From contig JAKCPI010002885.1 of assembly GCA_023213315.1 (NCBI GenBank), positions 62,001 through 126,000 on the forward strand: a stretch of DNA of 64,000 nucleotides. The letters run 5' to 3'. The notes beneath the pieces were generated by a model. That model was not told the origin of the DNA, ran no database searches, and saw nothing but the letters and a program-made list of their open reading frames with translations. The stretch's first letter is position 1, and every line of letters begins with the position of its first letter. A program made the translations under genes and the position numbers. The stretch is from Euborellia annulipes (Eukaryota; Arthropoda; Insecta; Dermaptera; Anisolabididae). This document shows, in pieces, positions 8,601-23,600 of the stretch.

Positions 8601-11600
8601 GTCATAAATAGACCCTTTTGTGCCCAGTCGGTGCCCTCGCTTGAATTCAAGATCCTTCCTTACATCTTAACACTTGCATTGCAACAAGAAATACACCAAA
8701 TTTTTATTCAAGAGAATATAACCCTTGTTTGAGAGAGTAATTTTCTTAAAATAATAAATAAATATATCAATGAAGGGTTGCAATCGCAGTGATTGACAGC
8801 CAAAATGATTCTCTAAATATTTCTATGAACCGACCTCTATCGTGACTGAAACGTCAGCCCAATAAAATATTTAAAGAAACATTTTGGAAGCCAATCACTG
8901 CGATTGCAACCCTTCCTTGAAATAACAAAGACAACAATAATATTATAATAAATATCTAATAAAATATATCATCCAGTAGAGAATAATTGTTTTCCTTGTC
9001 GACGTTCAAGAACTAAAGAGCAGTATTTAAAATCAATAAATAAAATTACAAAAAATTAAAGCATTACAACAGAAAGTATCTTTGGAAATAGTTACTGGAG
9101 TAAAAAATCTCTCTATTTACTGCCCGAGCTGGGACAGACAGTCCTTTAGTTATTTGTCTCTTCCTTCCTATTTTCAACAGGCGTCAGACCGTACGACGGG
9201 CCGGCCTGTCCTATTTCTTCCGGTCGCAAAAACGCTTGATAGGGTTGGAAGGAAATAGTGAGGTCAGCCGCATCGGGGGGGGGGGGGGGGGAAGGCGAGG
9301 ACAGAAGAAGACCTATATGCATTGTATTGCTCAGGGGCCCACATCTTGTGGGTACGTGGATGGCGACCACGAGCTGCCCGAGCTGGGACAGGCAGTCCTT
9401 TAAATGTCTGTCTCTTCCTTTCTCTTTTCAATAGGCGTCAGACCGTGCGACGGGCCGGTCTGTCCTATATCTTCCGGTCGTAAAAACGTATGATAGGGTT
9501 GGAGGGGGAAAGAGTGAGGTCCGCCGACCCCGCATCGCGGGAATAAGGCGAGGAGAGAAGAAGGTCTACCTGTTATTTGCATTGTATGTAATATGTCATA
9601 TATAGTAGGCCTATATAGAAAAGGTATTGAATTCATCTCAAAAATTGGATGTCGAGATTTTGGGCGTGAAAAAAAGCTTTTAAATAAAATCGGCCAGAGA
9701 GTACTAGCACTTTACTGAAGTACTTTTTCAGTTTTTTCAAATTTCAGAAAATTTCTTTGAAAGATTTTGATTAAAATTCATAAATCAATTATTTTTTTTA
9801 GATGCTTTTTTAAATGTATATTCTTGTTTTGCTCCCAAAATTGATCGAAGCACACTACTCTTGTACTTTATAAGAGAAATGGTGGACAAGTGAACAATAT
9901 ATATTTTACCATGTTTATAAATTTTTTTTATATCTTGAATTCTAATGTAACTATCGGGAACTAAAAATATGTCGACATACACTAGTGTGATGCAGGGGCG
10001 TATATAGAATTTTTTTAGGGGGGGGGGGGGCCTGAACTCAAAAATTTTTCTGTGGAAATTTTTTTTAAGAAACTTAATTTTTTTTCACACGAAATTTTTT
10101 TCGGAACACTTTTTCTTTTGCGGAATCAGTTTTCCACCCTGCGGAAAAATTTGTTGCGCTGATGTCTGTATGTCCCTCTATATGTATATGTATTTGGGAA
10201 ATTTCGGGAGGGGCCCGGGCCCCTACGCCCCCCCCCCTTATATACGCCCCTGGTGTGATGCTAATAGAAAGTTGTGTGCTGTGCGACTAGTCACAGATTT
10301 ATATTTATCAGTAGGACCTACAGCTGGAAATCTTGTGAGATGGATGCTTTTTTTTTATATATTTTCTAATAAAATATGATCGATAAAATATTTTAAAATA
10401 TCGATACTTTTCTGACCAGTAGCGTATCATATTAGTACAAGAAAAAAATAATGATCATTTGAAAATTCAGTATATTCTATGAAAAATTGATTGATAAATA
10501 ATGTTTGTTTTCAATTTTCAGTTTTTTATTATTAATTTTATTGAAAGAATTAGAACAGTTTCCGGTTAGCATTCAAAAGGTCATCAGGCGGTCTTATCGC
10601 AAAAAATTCTTAAAAGAAAAAAAAAAAATTAAGATTATAAATAGGCCTATGTATAATCTCTAGATGAAGTCATCTTTTAATATTCATATTTTTTCCATTA
10701 TTTGTTTTTGTGATTTTCAATTTATCACTTGTCTAAAAATATATATACAAAATTTTTGTTTATATTTGCAGTGAAAATACAAAATTTTTAAATAAAAGTT
10801 TACAACACCTTCCAACTTGCGACCCAACGGTTTTTTTTTTTCATTGTGATTTGACTTGCATAGTCATGAAAATAAATTTGTAATAATTTAAAATATCATA
10901 TAATTCATAAGCAGCATTCTGAATCTTTATTAAAATTTTATTTATTTATGAAATGAATAGGGACGGAATCTTAATGCCCTGAAACAAAAAAGGCAACATT
11001 TTTTTAGTAAAAATATCATTTATTTTTGATCGAACAATTGTATTAAATCCGCTTTTCAAAGTATCGTCAGGACCATGTCTTTTTTTGTCTACATGTAATT
11101 TCTTACAATCTTCGTGCATTTTTTACTTTCTCCTACCAATAAATACACCGGTATGTAGGTATGTTAAGCCGAATTAACGAAATTGCCTATTTCACTTATT
11201 ATGCATTTTATGCCTATTTCGTGAATTCGGCAACAATATTTTTGTCCAGTAGCGCATTCTGTGCATTTATTTCCACAACTGTTCTTCGCACACGTCTTTA
11301 AACATATATTAAATTAAAACCTAACCAACTGTCACTTTGCAAATCAATATGGCGGCTGAACGAAATACATTTTACATAGGATTTTATATGATTATGTTTG
11401 TTTTTTAGTTATTTAGTGGTCCAAAATACTCAAAGATGCTAAAATTTTGTGATATTATTAATTGTGCTTATAAAGAATATCGAGACAAGTAAAGATTCTT
11501 TTAAAATTGCAGCAGAATTAAATTTTAAGTTAAATGAACTGTCAGTGTCAGAGGTTAAGCACAATAAACAACAATAATTTTGACTTAAATGAAGATCAAA

Positions 11601-14600
11601 TACTTTTTAAACTCTTTATCTCAGGTAAATAACAAATAAAATTTTATATTTTGTTTCATCTAATGACCCAAAACATTTTTTAAGATAACCAACAAATGTG
11701 AAAAAACAGAAGTGAGTCTCTTCTAGCTTGAATATGTCTTATAATTAAAATGACTGCAAATTATCTAAGTAATAATATTTTGAAATATTTGCTCAGGGGC
11801 CCACATTTTGTGAGTACGTGGATGGCGACCACGAGCTACCCGAGCTGGGACAGGCAGTCCTTCAGTTCTTTAAATGTCTGTCTCTTCCTTTCTCTTTTCA
11901 ACAAGCGTTAGACCGTGCGACGGGCCGGCCTGCCCTATTTCTTCCGGTCGTAAAAACGTATGATAGGGTTGGAGGGAAAAACCGACCCGGGATAAGGCGA
12001 GTTTAGAAGATTTATTTTGAAATATATATTTAATTTTTCAACAAGGCGGGCAATTGAGCCTAGTATATAAATACTAATTAACAGCGCCCTAGTTGAATTT
12101 CCCCTCCCCTCCCCCCACTCCTCGATACTGATGTTTAACCCCAATGTTTCTAAACAAATTTAAAAGTGACCAAGAAAGTAAAAAATTCTTAAGGGCGACC
12201 TTAACTAGATGTTTACTTCATAGATAGAAAAAAATTAACATTTACTGAAGGTTAAGACGATGATTAGCATATTTTTGCAATAAATTATTTTGAGTGTACC
12301 ATAACGTATTGTTATTTTAAAAGAAAATAGAGTATTATAAGATAGACAGTATTTAGGGAGCCTTTATATTCTTTTAATAGTCTCGATGGTCATTCTGGTC
12401 TAGCCTATGCACTTAATCTAAATCGCATAATCGCCAACTTGTTAGTCCGGTGTTTCCCAACGTGGGGGCCACAGGGAGTCAATTTGATAGTTAAAGGGGA
12501 GCAATATGAAAATGATTCAGTCAAGAGTTCAAAATCCCTCAATACAAGATTCCCTTCTCAGGCTTAGGGTGAGATAATTACAATTTCTTCACATTTTTTT
12601 TTTTTAATAATATTTATTTTTGAGAATTGTTTTATTAGGGCCCCTGGACCACTCAATCGTCTTTTTTGTACTTTATCTTACCCCTATATTTGTTAATATA
12701 TATCGAGAGAAAGCATTGTATTCACGTCAAAAATTCGATGTCGAGATTTTGATGGATATACACGTTTTGAGGTCTCCAAATAAGCGCTTTTCGCGACATG
12801 GTCTGCCTGTGTGTGTGTTTAATTTTAAGCCTGAAGGAATTAAACTATGAGGCTAAAATTCTATATTTAAGTTAGGCACCTCCCTGGACCGTGAAAATAA
12901 GCTTAAAAAAAAAATCGGCCAAAAAGTACTAATACTTTACTGATGTACTTTTTCAGTTTTTTACGATTTTCTCAAAATTCACTCTAACGATATTGATTAA
13001 AATTCAAAAATAAATTATTTTTTAGATGCTCTCTCAAATGTATATTCTCATTTTGTTCTCAAAATTGTTTGAAGCACACTTTACTCTTGTACTTCATAGG
13101 AAAGATAGAATAAATGGTTGCCATGGTAACAAAATATAAATATTTTTCTCTGTTTATAAATTTTATATCTTGAATTCTAATATATCGGCGGAAACTAAAC
13201 ATATGTCAATCTGGTGCGACCAGTCACATCAGATTTTTTTATTATCAAATCCAGAAATATTTTAAAGTTCCTCTGCCATTAAAGAGTAAAATAAAAAAAA
13301 TCTGGTGTGCTTGTCGCACAGCACAAAACTTTCTCTTACCTAGGGTAATTGAAAAGTGCTAATCACGACAGATTTTTTGTGTCGACATATATTTAGTTTC
13401 CGATAGTACATGGGAATTATAAAAATAGAAAAATATTTATATTTCGTTACCAAATATTTCTCCAATCTTTCCTTTAAAAACAAGAGTAAAGTGTGCTTCA
13501 AACAATTTTGAGAGTATAATGAGAATATACATTTTAAAGAGCATCTAAATATTAAATGAATTTTAATCCAAATTGTTAGAGCGAATTTTGAGAAAATAGA
13601 ACAATAAAATGAAAACGTACTTCAGTAAAGTACTAATACTTTTTGGCGGATTTTATCTTAAAGCTTATTTTCTCGCATCAGGGGGGTACCTAACTTAAAT
13701 ATAAAATTTCAACTTAAAAAGGTCCGTTTGCCTTTTATGAAAATTTTAAATTTTAGTACCTTATTTCCTTCATACTTTATTTTTATTACAGACAAATTTT
13801 TTTGCGGGACTCATTTTTTTGGACTCAGGGGATTTCAAAACGTGTATTTCCATTCAAATCTCGACATCGAATTTTTGACATTAATTCAATATTTTCTTTA
13901 TAAATTATATATATAGATAAGAGAAAGTTAAAATTATAATAAGCTTATAATTTGAATATTATTGAGTAAGAATTCAAAATATCTAGTTTAGGTCCTTCTG
14001 TGGAGTTTGTATGTATTTATTAAGAGATATATCATTCGGAAAAAAATGCTTATTGGAAAAGATCGGAATGGAAGAAGTCAACTTGATGGATCCGCACTTC
14101 GTGAGTCAAACTTTGGCCCCTCCTCTGAAGATTTTAAGGGCCCATGAGATGCGATATGCTCTTTCAAACACAAAATCATCCTTTTTCATTTATTTTATCT
14201 AAAATGGGGGCTCGCTGGTGTAGTGGGCTAGGATGTCGGCTTCTACAAAGAAGAACCTCGTACAAATTCTGTGCTTGCGGGATTTTTTCATTAAATAAAG
14301 AAAAGTATTTATTTAATGTAAACAAATCCTCAAGCAGGCACTGGATTAGAATATTGGATCTCACGACAATATTTATTATTTATTTATTTTTATTTTGAAA
14401 TTCCTATCGGGATCCCCGTTTATTTACCCGAGGTGCTTTCGTGCACGAAGACACACACCTCAAACCAAACCGGCTGGCTGTAGCCATCTACCGGCACCCC
14501 GTGAAGTTACATCATTTCCTATCTCTAACTCCTCCTCCTGCTTTCGTCTATAGCTAGTGAACTAATCCTTATTTCTGGTTCCAACCGGCTCCTTATATCC

Positions 14601-17600
14601 AACCTCTTCTATGCTATGGAGGATGTCCTAGTTTGAGGAGGGACTCCCTCAGCACCGGCGTGTAGCCTACTCCTTTCGAAGAATGCATCACTGAGAGGGA
14701 ACCTTCTTTACGTCCCTTCCACAGACTGGATGTCACAGCAACTCCCTCTTCTCGTAGAGTTGCCTGAGGGCTATTGTGTTGAGATCCTATATTCCAATCC
14801 AGGGCTTGCTTGAGGATTTGTTTACATTAAATAAATATTTTTATTTAATTAATGAAAAATCCCGCACGCCAAGGATTTGTACAGGGATCTTCTTTGCAGA
14901 GGCTGACACCCTAGCTCACTACACCAGCGAGCCCCCTCACGACAATAGCCCCCAGGCAACTCTACGAGGAGAGGGAGTTGCTGTAACATCCCATCCTCTA
15001 GAAGGAACGTAAAGAAGCTTCCCTCTCAGTAATGCATTCTTCGGAAGAAGTAGGCTACAAGCCGGTGCTGAGAGAGTCCCTCCTCAACCTAGGACATCCT
15101 CCCTATCATAGAAGAGATTGGATAAAAGAATCCTGGTGGAACCAGAAATAAAGATTAGTTCACTAGTTAGATACGAATGCAGGAGGAGGTGTTGGAGATA
15201 GGAAATAATGTAACTTCACGGGGTGCCGGTAGATGGCTACGGCCAGAGGCCGGTTGGGTTTGAGGTGTGTGTCTTCGTGCATTTAAGCCCTCGGGTAAAT
15301 GAACAGGGATCCCGACAGGAATTTCAAATAATAATAATAATATCTAAAATATCGAGTACAAATTGGTGGATCCGTGGTTCGACTCCCGGCGACACACCCT
15401 AACTTTTTCGGGTATTTGAATTAATAAATATTGAATTATCTAAAATATATACAATCGCTGTGTCTCACCAAATAAATAAACTATTTTTTTTTTTTTTACG
15501 AACCTCCACTAAAAGACTGACATTAATTTCTTTTTATAAAAATAGGATTGAAAATAAAATCTTTTTGCCTTGCCAATTTTTTTTATTTCACTTTTATTTT
15601 TATTTTTTTTTTTTAATTCATTATCAAAGAAATTTATTTTAAAACAAGGAAGTTCTGATTTTTATAAAAATTTGTTTAACAATTTATTATTATTTATTTT
15701 AATTAATCTTTTTTTTTTGTCATGACCAATTTTTGTATCGGTCCTTTCTTTTTTACTTTGTCGTCTAGAATTTCGTATTATTATTTTCATAGGACATTTG
15801 GCGCCTTTCTGATTTATAAGATTAAATAAATAAACTTTTTTATTTCTAGTTGGAGATAGGATCTTTTATCTTTTAATAAATTTTACAAAAAATATTAAAT
15901 TATCAAAAGCAAAAGAACTCAAAATAACACGCTTTTTTTTAGTGGTTGTTATTGTATTACGACTCGTAAATACATTATTCGTATAATAATTCTGAAGTTA
16001 ATTAATAGCAAAATTTTTTCTATATAATTGGCCTTCAAACTTTTTTTGAGCGTCCTAGAAATAATTTTTTTGGCAAAAATTTAGATTCTTTTTTTTCAAA
16101 TTTATCATAAATATTTGGCACAGTTCTCTTATAAATACTAAAAAATATAAATAAGAATACATCTTCAGTATACATGTATACAGTATATTATTTATTTATT
16201 TATATATCAGCTGATTAATAATTATTTTTCAAGCAAATTTCATAATTTCCTTAAGGGAAAGTGGCTTGATTCTGCATTTTAAAGATTCTTTCGATGAGAT
16301 TTTTTCTCACAAAGCCAAATAAAGCATTTTTTTCTTCTCAATCTCTATATGAATAAATATGATTTTTTTTGTTTTTTCTCATGCTTCCCTGTACAAAAGT
16401 CAAAATAAGATAAGAAAGAAAATATTTCCTTAAAATAATATAAAAGAAAATTTACCATTTCAAGTGATGAATATTGTAAAGAAAAAAAATTGTATTTTTT
16501 ATGTACAAGCTGAGCAACAATGCCTTTTCTTTTTGTAAAAATTCTTACAATGACTAATAGAGCTAAACAGCTCGGGCCCATAATTAAGTTTATCTATATC
16601 TATACTAAATATATATATGTAAGAGAAATTATAGACAAAATATTTTTTTTCCTCTTTCTACTTATGAATTAAAAAATTTCAAAATTTGTCCTGGCTTGGC
16701 CTTTTAATAAAAAAAATATTTTTTTTTTAAATATTACTATTTTTTGTATTATTTTTAATATAATGCCAAAAATGTCTTTATTTACTAAATGAACGAATAG
16801 CTGATTGAACACCATTCTGCATTTTTTCCTCTGTAGATGAGGTCACGAATGGAGCTCCTTAATCGCTAATCCCAGGAATGAATCAAACAGCAGGCAACTT
16901 GCCTATTTTGTTAATCGAAGCCCTGAGTTGCCCGGAACATACTCCATAATCCATAAGAATCCTAATTTCCTTTTCGCCTTTCCCATCTTCATTTTAATTA
17001 TTATATTTATTGATTATGCTTTTAAATTATGTCAAATTTTATTATTATCCTCAATAGTGAAAAATTTACTATAATGTTCCCTCAAAGGCAAGGGCGGATG
17101 TGGGGGGGGGGGAGTAAAGCGGATAATTACCTCCCCCCTCCCTAGATTTGAGAAACATATTTATTTTGGGAATTAAATTTTATTTTTTAGAAATTAATAC
17201 TTGTTTATATATTTTGGTAAACAAGTACAGAATGCACCTTTAAATTACTGAAAGTAAGAAAAAATTGTGTGCTGTGGGACCAGTCACACCAGAATCCTCT
17301 CCCCCTCCCCGCCCCCGAGAAACTTCTCTCGGTCCGCCCTTTCTAAAGGCTAGGGAAAGTTAGAGCAAGGGACTTGCCTTTAAGCTATGCAACCAACACA
17401 CAGATGCATGGACAGTTGCTATTATCAAAACTGCAGGCAAAACTCTTCAAATACCCACATTAATTGAACAATTTTATCAAAAAACATTTAAAATAAATAA
17501 ATTAACATCATATTTAGGAAAATAAATGTAAATTGAAATTAAAAAAAAAAAAATGACTTCCCCAAAAATTTATCGTATATTCTTTTGAAATTACGTTTGG

Positions 17601-20600
17601 GTGTGTGTGTGAACACGATTGCTTAAAAACGCATGCAGCCAGATCGATGAATTTTGGTATATACTCCTTACACTAAAATTGTAGATTTCTGTCAACTTTT
17701 AGAATAAATACTCCACCTTGGAGTAGTACTTTACCTAATAAATTTTTTCAGAAATTTTGAAATTTTCTTTTTTTTTAATATCATAATAAATTACTCCATT
17801 TTAAAAAGCTTTTATTTTTTGATATTTTTTCGAAAACTGAATAGTTTTTGAAATAATCAACAAATAAAAAAGACATTTTTCGTTAATTTTGAAAAAAAAA
17901 AAAAAGTCAATACAAAATCATACAGGTGTCATTAAAAAACATGAAAATATAAACAAATGAATTTGTGAAACAAATACATCATTAGTAACATTGAAAAATA
18001 AAAATGGAATTTCTCTTTTTCGGATAACCCGAATTTTTTCTTACTCACCGTTTCGCGTCTCTGCTTGACATTGTCATAAGAAATTAAATCATTAAAATTT
18101 TATGTTATTTGTATTTTAACCTCATTTTGATTATTTAAAGAATGTAATCTTAGACCCTAGAGAATTGACTTCGTTTAACAAATGGTCAACAAGTATGACA
18201 ATTGTATTTGAGCTGCTTCTTAATTCGCTTTCATTTATGTTAATTATGCCTGTATAATTACTTTGAATTTTTTTTTTAAATTAATTGTATGTCGCAGGGA
18301 AATGATAAAATCAGATGGCGATTCGATTTTGTAATTTTCCTAATAAAATTTGATCACTTATTAATTATTATTTTGCATTTACACTTCAATTAAATTTAAA
18401 TTATTTAAATTATTAACAAGTAAATCCCCGTAGGGATTTAAAATTGATTCTATGGAACGAAGAGCCGGAAAAGGAATTTGAAAAATCTGAAATACTCTAG
18501 TAAAGTGTACTTCAAACAATTTTCACGAAAAATTTTACTGATATATTTTTTAAAAGACATATGAAAAATAGTTGATTTATATTAATCTACTAAAAAGAAG
18601 ATTTATATTCTGTTACCATGGCAACCATTTCTCCTATCTTTCCTATGAAGTGCAAGAGTAAAGTGAGTTTCAAAACACTTCAAGAGCAAAATGAGAATAT
18701 ACATTTTAAAGAGCATGTAAAAAATAATTAATTTTTGAATTTTAATAAATTTCGGTGGTGAGAATTTTGAGAAAATCGAAAAAAACTAAATAAAGTACTA
18801 GTACTTTTTGGCCGATTTTGTTCAAAATCTTATTTTGAGTGTCCGAGAGGGTATCTAAGACACACAGACCAATTTGCGGGACCCACCTTTTTGGATTCAG
18901 GGGACCTCATAACTGAGGGCGGAGGGGCTTAACTGGGGCACCGTTTTTCGTTCGACCTTTTTTTTTTTTGTTTTTTTCTGTTAGTATACCCCTACCATTT
19001 GACATATATATTTTACTTTTTAAATAAAATTCATTAATTCCGACATATTTATAATTTGTCCTTGTAGGTATTTAATTTTTCGGCTCTTTTTAATAATAAT
19101 CTTTGCAAATTAAGTTAGTCTCTAATTCAGCTAGGGAGATTAAATGTCTTGATCTATAAATATAAGATTTAATAGGAGCCATTTATTTTGATTAACGCAA
19201 TGATTTCCATTGATATTTCTTAAGTGTACTTATCTATGAGAGGAGAGAATGAAATCAAGAGGGATAAAATTATATCCAGGGTCAGAGATGGGGTTCATTC
19301 TTGAGAGATACTCCCACAACATAGAAAAATTAATTTTCTGCTCAAAATATTTCTAAAACATTTCTTTAAATATGAAAAATTAATTTGATATTTAATTTGA
19401 AATTGTTTTTTTTTTTTTTTTTTTTTAATAATATTTATATACACTTGCAAACTATTCTTTTTATAAACTTCACTGACACAATGACAACTAGTGATGTTAA
19501 AAATCAAACTTCTTTTTTTTCTGTGACATAAATCAAAACATTGCTGAGACTGAGAAGTGGAAGAAAAAAAACAAAAGTTTATTTATAAAGTCGACAACTT
19601 TTCTCTTAAAAATAAATTCAGAAATTTAAAGTTTCTCTAAATAAATATATTCTGATATCTATCTGAAAATTTATTTAATTCAAATGAATAATTAATTTAG
19701 CAGTGTTGCAAGAAAGTATTTAGAGATCCGTTAAATACTATTCTTCGTCCTTTTAAACCTTCCGTTAAGTAAATTTATTGTTGCACAAACGTTCTTTAGC
19801 CATTGGTTCGTTAAAATAGACTAAACTAAAGGTGACAATTCCTTTCTTTATACTATAAAGAATCTTTTATCTTGTTTAATTTAGTGTCAATCTATCATCA
19901 TGAGAGACAGCTAACATAAAAATGCATTAATTTAATTGTAATTTTTTTAATATTCAAAATGTATTATTAATTGGTATACTGCTCAGGGGCCCACATCTTG
20001 TGGGTACGTGGATGGCGACCACGAGCTACCCGAGCTGGGACAGGCAGTCCTTCAGTTATTTAAATGTCTGTCTCTTCCTTTCTCTTTTCAATAGGCGTCA
20101 GACCGTGCAACGGGCCGGCCTGATCTATTTCTTCCGGTCGTAAAAAACGCATGATAGGGTTGGAGGGAAAGAGTGAGGTCCACCGACCCCGCATCGCGGG
20201 ACAAGGCGAGGAGAGAAGAAGAAGGAGAAGTAATAGATATCCATCTAAAATATTTTTATTGAAACATTAATATTAAATAAAAATAAACAATTGAAAAAAT
20301 GGAAAAGCAAGTGAAATTAGGATCAAATTGTATGATATGTATGAAATTATAAATCATACAAAACGCGCCAAATGGCAAAAATTGTCATTTACGCTGGTAT
20401 TATAACCTCACTCTATCACTTCGTCAGATAAAAATTGTTAATAATTAATAGTATCGCTTATTACCTATTGAAAATTAAAGGAATCCGAATTAAATTTATA
20501 CGGTACATTTTTTGCTTAGCCTCTCTCATGATGATGGTTGGATTTTATGAGGTAGTGTTCCTACCCAGCGAGCCGTCCCATACCTCTCGGTTTAACCAAG

Positions 20601-23600
20601 TCAGAGTCATCCCCATTTTTAAGGCTTTTAGCCACCTCCAATTGGGCCCTTTGTGTCTGAGGAGTGAGATTTTTTCCCACTTTCCTAACTAAGAGGAGAG
20701 ACATCGGCAATGTTGGAATTATTTGCGACACACATTCGCATGAACGCTCCGCTCATAAGGGCAATGAGTAGAACAGAAAAATAATTTTCTTTAATTATTA
20801 AAAAAAAAAAAATAAGTTTTCTTAACATTTTTGTGATTATTTTTATGTTTCAGACGGCCTTTATCAGGAAATGGTGGAACTGGTGGTTTGGAAATGGAAT
20901 CTCAAGGAGATAGAATACTCAGTTCAAAAGAAAAATGGATAAAATTTTTAAAAGTGAACGCACTCACATTTTTTACAGTTTTTGGTGTAGTAATGGGGGT
21001 GGTGTTAGGAATGTGTCTTCGACATTCACGATCAACTTCATGGCCTCCCAGAGAGATCATGTATGTTGCCTTTGTTGGTGAAATATTTCTTCAGGTAAGC
21101 TAATATGCTACTGTATTGATCTCACTACTCTAATGATTGCTAAATTAAATACTTGTATAAGTAAAAAGATGTATTTTTGAATATTACAATGACTACATGA
21201 ATGCACTTAACTATAAATTTTCAGTAATATATAATTTCTATATTTCTTAATAGATGCTGAAAGCATTAATTCTTCCTCTCATCATTTCTTCACTGATAGC
21301 TGCAATAGGATCTTTGGATTTGAGTTTATCATCAAAAATTGGCTCAAGAGCCCTTCTCTTTTATTTTTCAACTACATGTTCGGCTATTGCCCTCGGAATG
21401 ATACTTTCTATGGTAATTCACCCCGGAAGAGGGGATTCCTCGGAAATTGCACGAACCGGCTCTTCTAGGAATGTAACAACAGTTGATACTCTTATGGATC
21501 TCGTAAGGTAGGATTTCATCAAATCTTCACTTTATAATTAAATTAAATTTAAAATTACTTTATTTTCATTGAAATTGCTGTTAAAACACTCATATACATC
21601 CCGGAGGTTTGTCGTAATTGTATGTTTTGTCACCCATCCTCTTCTTCACCAAAACCTAAAAAGGATCAAATTTCCAAAATTAGAACCGCTTGGGAGCGCT
21701 TTTCTCGTAAGTCATAATTATCATGTTCATTGTCTAAAGGTCATTTGTATTTTATTCGATGACGCTGAATCACTTAATTTATCTCAGGCAAATAGAATTT
21801 TTTTAGTATTTCGAGTAGCGATTAAAATGTGCCTCTTAGGCAAGTTTTTCATCCCATTGCATAATCGTTTAACTTGTATATATCTTAATTTAAAATTTTA
21901 AGTTCTCAACTATTTATTTCATTTCAGAATTAATTTGTTTTGAGAAATGTTTAAATAATTTAGGTTAGACACTATTTAAGAATTTGTAACAAATCTCCCA
22001 ACTAATCGAAGTTAATTTTCAACTAATAAAATATAACTTTTTTTTAAAATAATATCTAAGATTAATGGATCATTTTTATCTCGGGTCAATATCCCTAATA
22101 AATATCTTCCTAGTAATATTAACTAGCAATCTACTCAACACCGATTTTTTCGACCAATGATATTGGAGTGATTTTCTACTAAATCGATGGTGCTTATTCC
22201 GAGTCCAACATTGTTTTTGTAATTTTTGCCCTAGTTTTAGAAATAAGTTATTTTCCTCACTTTTAAATGCTGAACCTGAAATTTACCTTTTGAATTTGAA
22301 TAATTTAATAAAAAAAATTAATTTATAAAGCATTTTTTTTTTTACATTGTACAAACTTTAGAAATAAACACTCCCATTCATAGAATCAGTATTTTTATGA
22401 CTCGTACTTTTTTTTATCGATTTTTTAATTAAATGTTCAAATTTTTAAAAGTAGAGTTATAACCCCCGCCCTCTTTTAAGCGCTGCCAAGTCGGTCTTTT
22501 GACATCACAATCCATTAAACTCTCCGTTCCTTTCACTATATTATATATTTTATAAGAAATTATTCCATTTTTTTCAACACTAATTCATTATTATTAGATT
22601 AATAAATAAATATAATTATACTTTTCAAATTTCAAGATGTAAAGAAGCGCATAAAAATATTGTGTAGTACCACAGTGCAAGAATACGACTAAAACAACCT
22701 TGAAAAATTAGTATTTACTATCCCCAAAAATGTAAAAAATTTTCATTCACTGGATCAGAATCATAACCATAGCCTTCAGATCTTTCTCACAATGTGTTTC
22801 TGTGTTTGGGAGGATCATCAAATATTTATAAAATATTATTTTTAATATTTCAAAAATAAAATTTTTTTTTTTTGAAAACATTTTATTATAAAAATTGAGA
22901 TGAGAATTAAGCCTAAAATCGAAACTACTGATAATAACCGGATATAGGATAATTGCACTTCATCCGGATGACACTCCTATTTTTTGTGACGTTCATGATT
23001 TTTTTATTTTTACATAGTGTTTATATAGATCAAAGTGATAAAATTTTAAAAATGCCCTAAATAGGTATAATTTTAATTTTATTCGGAATTTTTGGTAATT
23101 TTAAAAATGAAAATTTTTATTGGAAATTTTCTAGGTTTGAACCATGAAAGTTTCCATTAAAAAATATATAATATTTTTTTAAAAACAATAAAATAATCAC
23201 AAACGCATGGGTGGGACTTAATATTGTCCCTTACTGTACATGTTAGCAAATAGAATATGCAATTGCATAGGAATCCGGGCTCTAGTTATAAGTCAAATGT
23301 AGAGAAAGTTTTTTCTTTTTGCAGGTTATTCAGCAATGATTAATAAAGAAAGACTTCATTTTTTAAATTTGAAAATTTTAATGGAAACAAGACAACCAAT
23401 GGACCATCGTCAGGCCTGTAAAACAACATCAAAATGTCAATGTGTATTGTCTATTAGTCTTTATTAAGTCTTTATTAAGTCCTTACGATGGTCCTTTGTG
23501 ACCGAAACCAGGATAAATGCGCACACTGGTTGTCTTGTTCCCATTAAAATTTTCAAATTTAAAAAATTAAGTCTTTCTTTATTAATCATTGCTAAATAAC

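Noticed and set aside
9146..9636. ORFs with [14 protein letters not shown] on the - strand, recurring at other SINE-A sites
   Set aside because: They are the antisense reading of SINE-A and appear wherever the SINE is.
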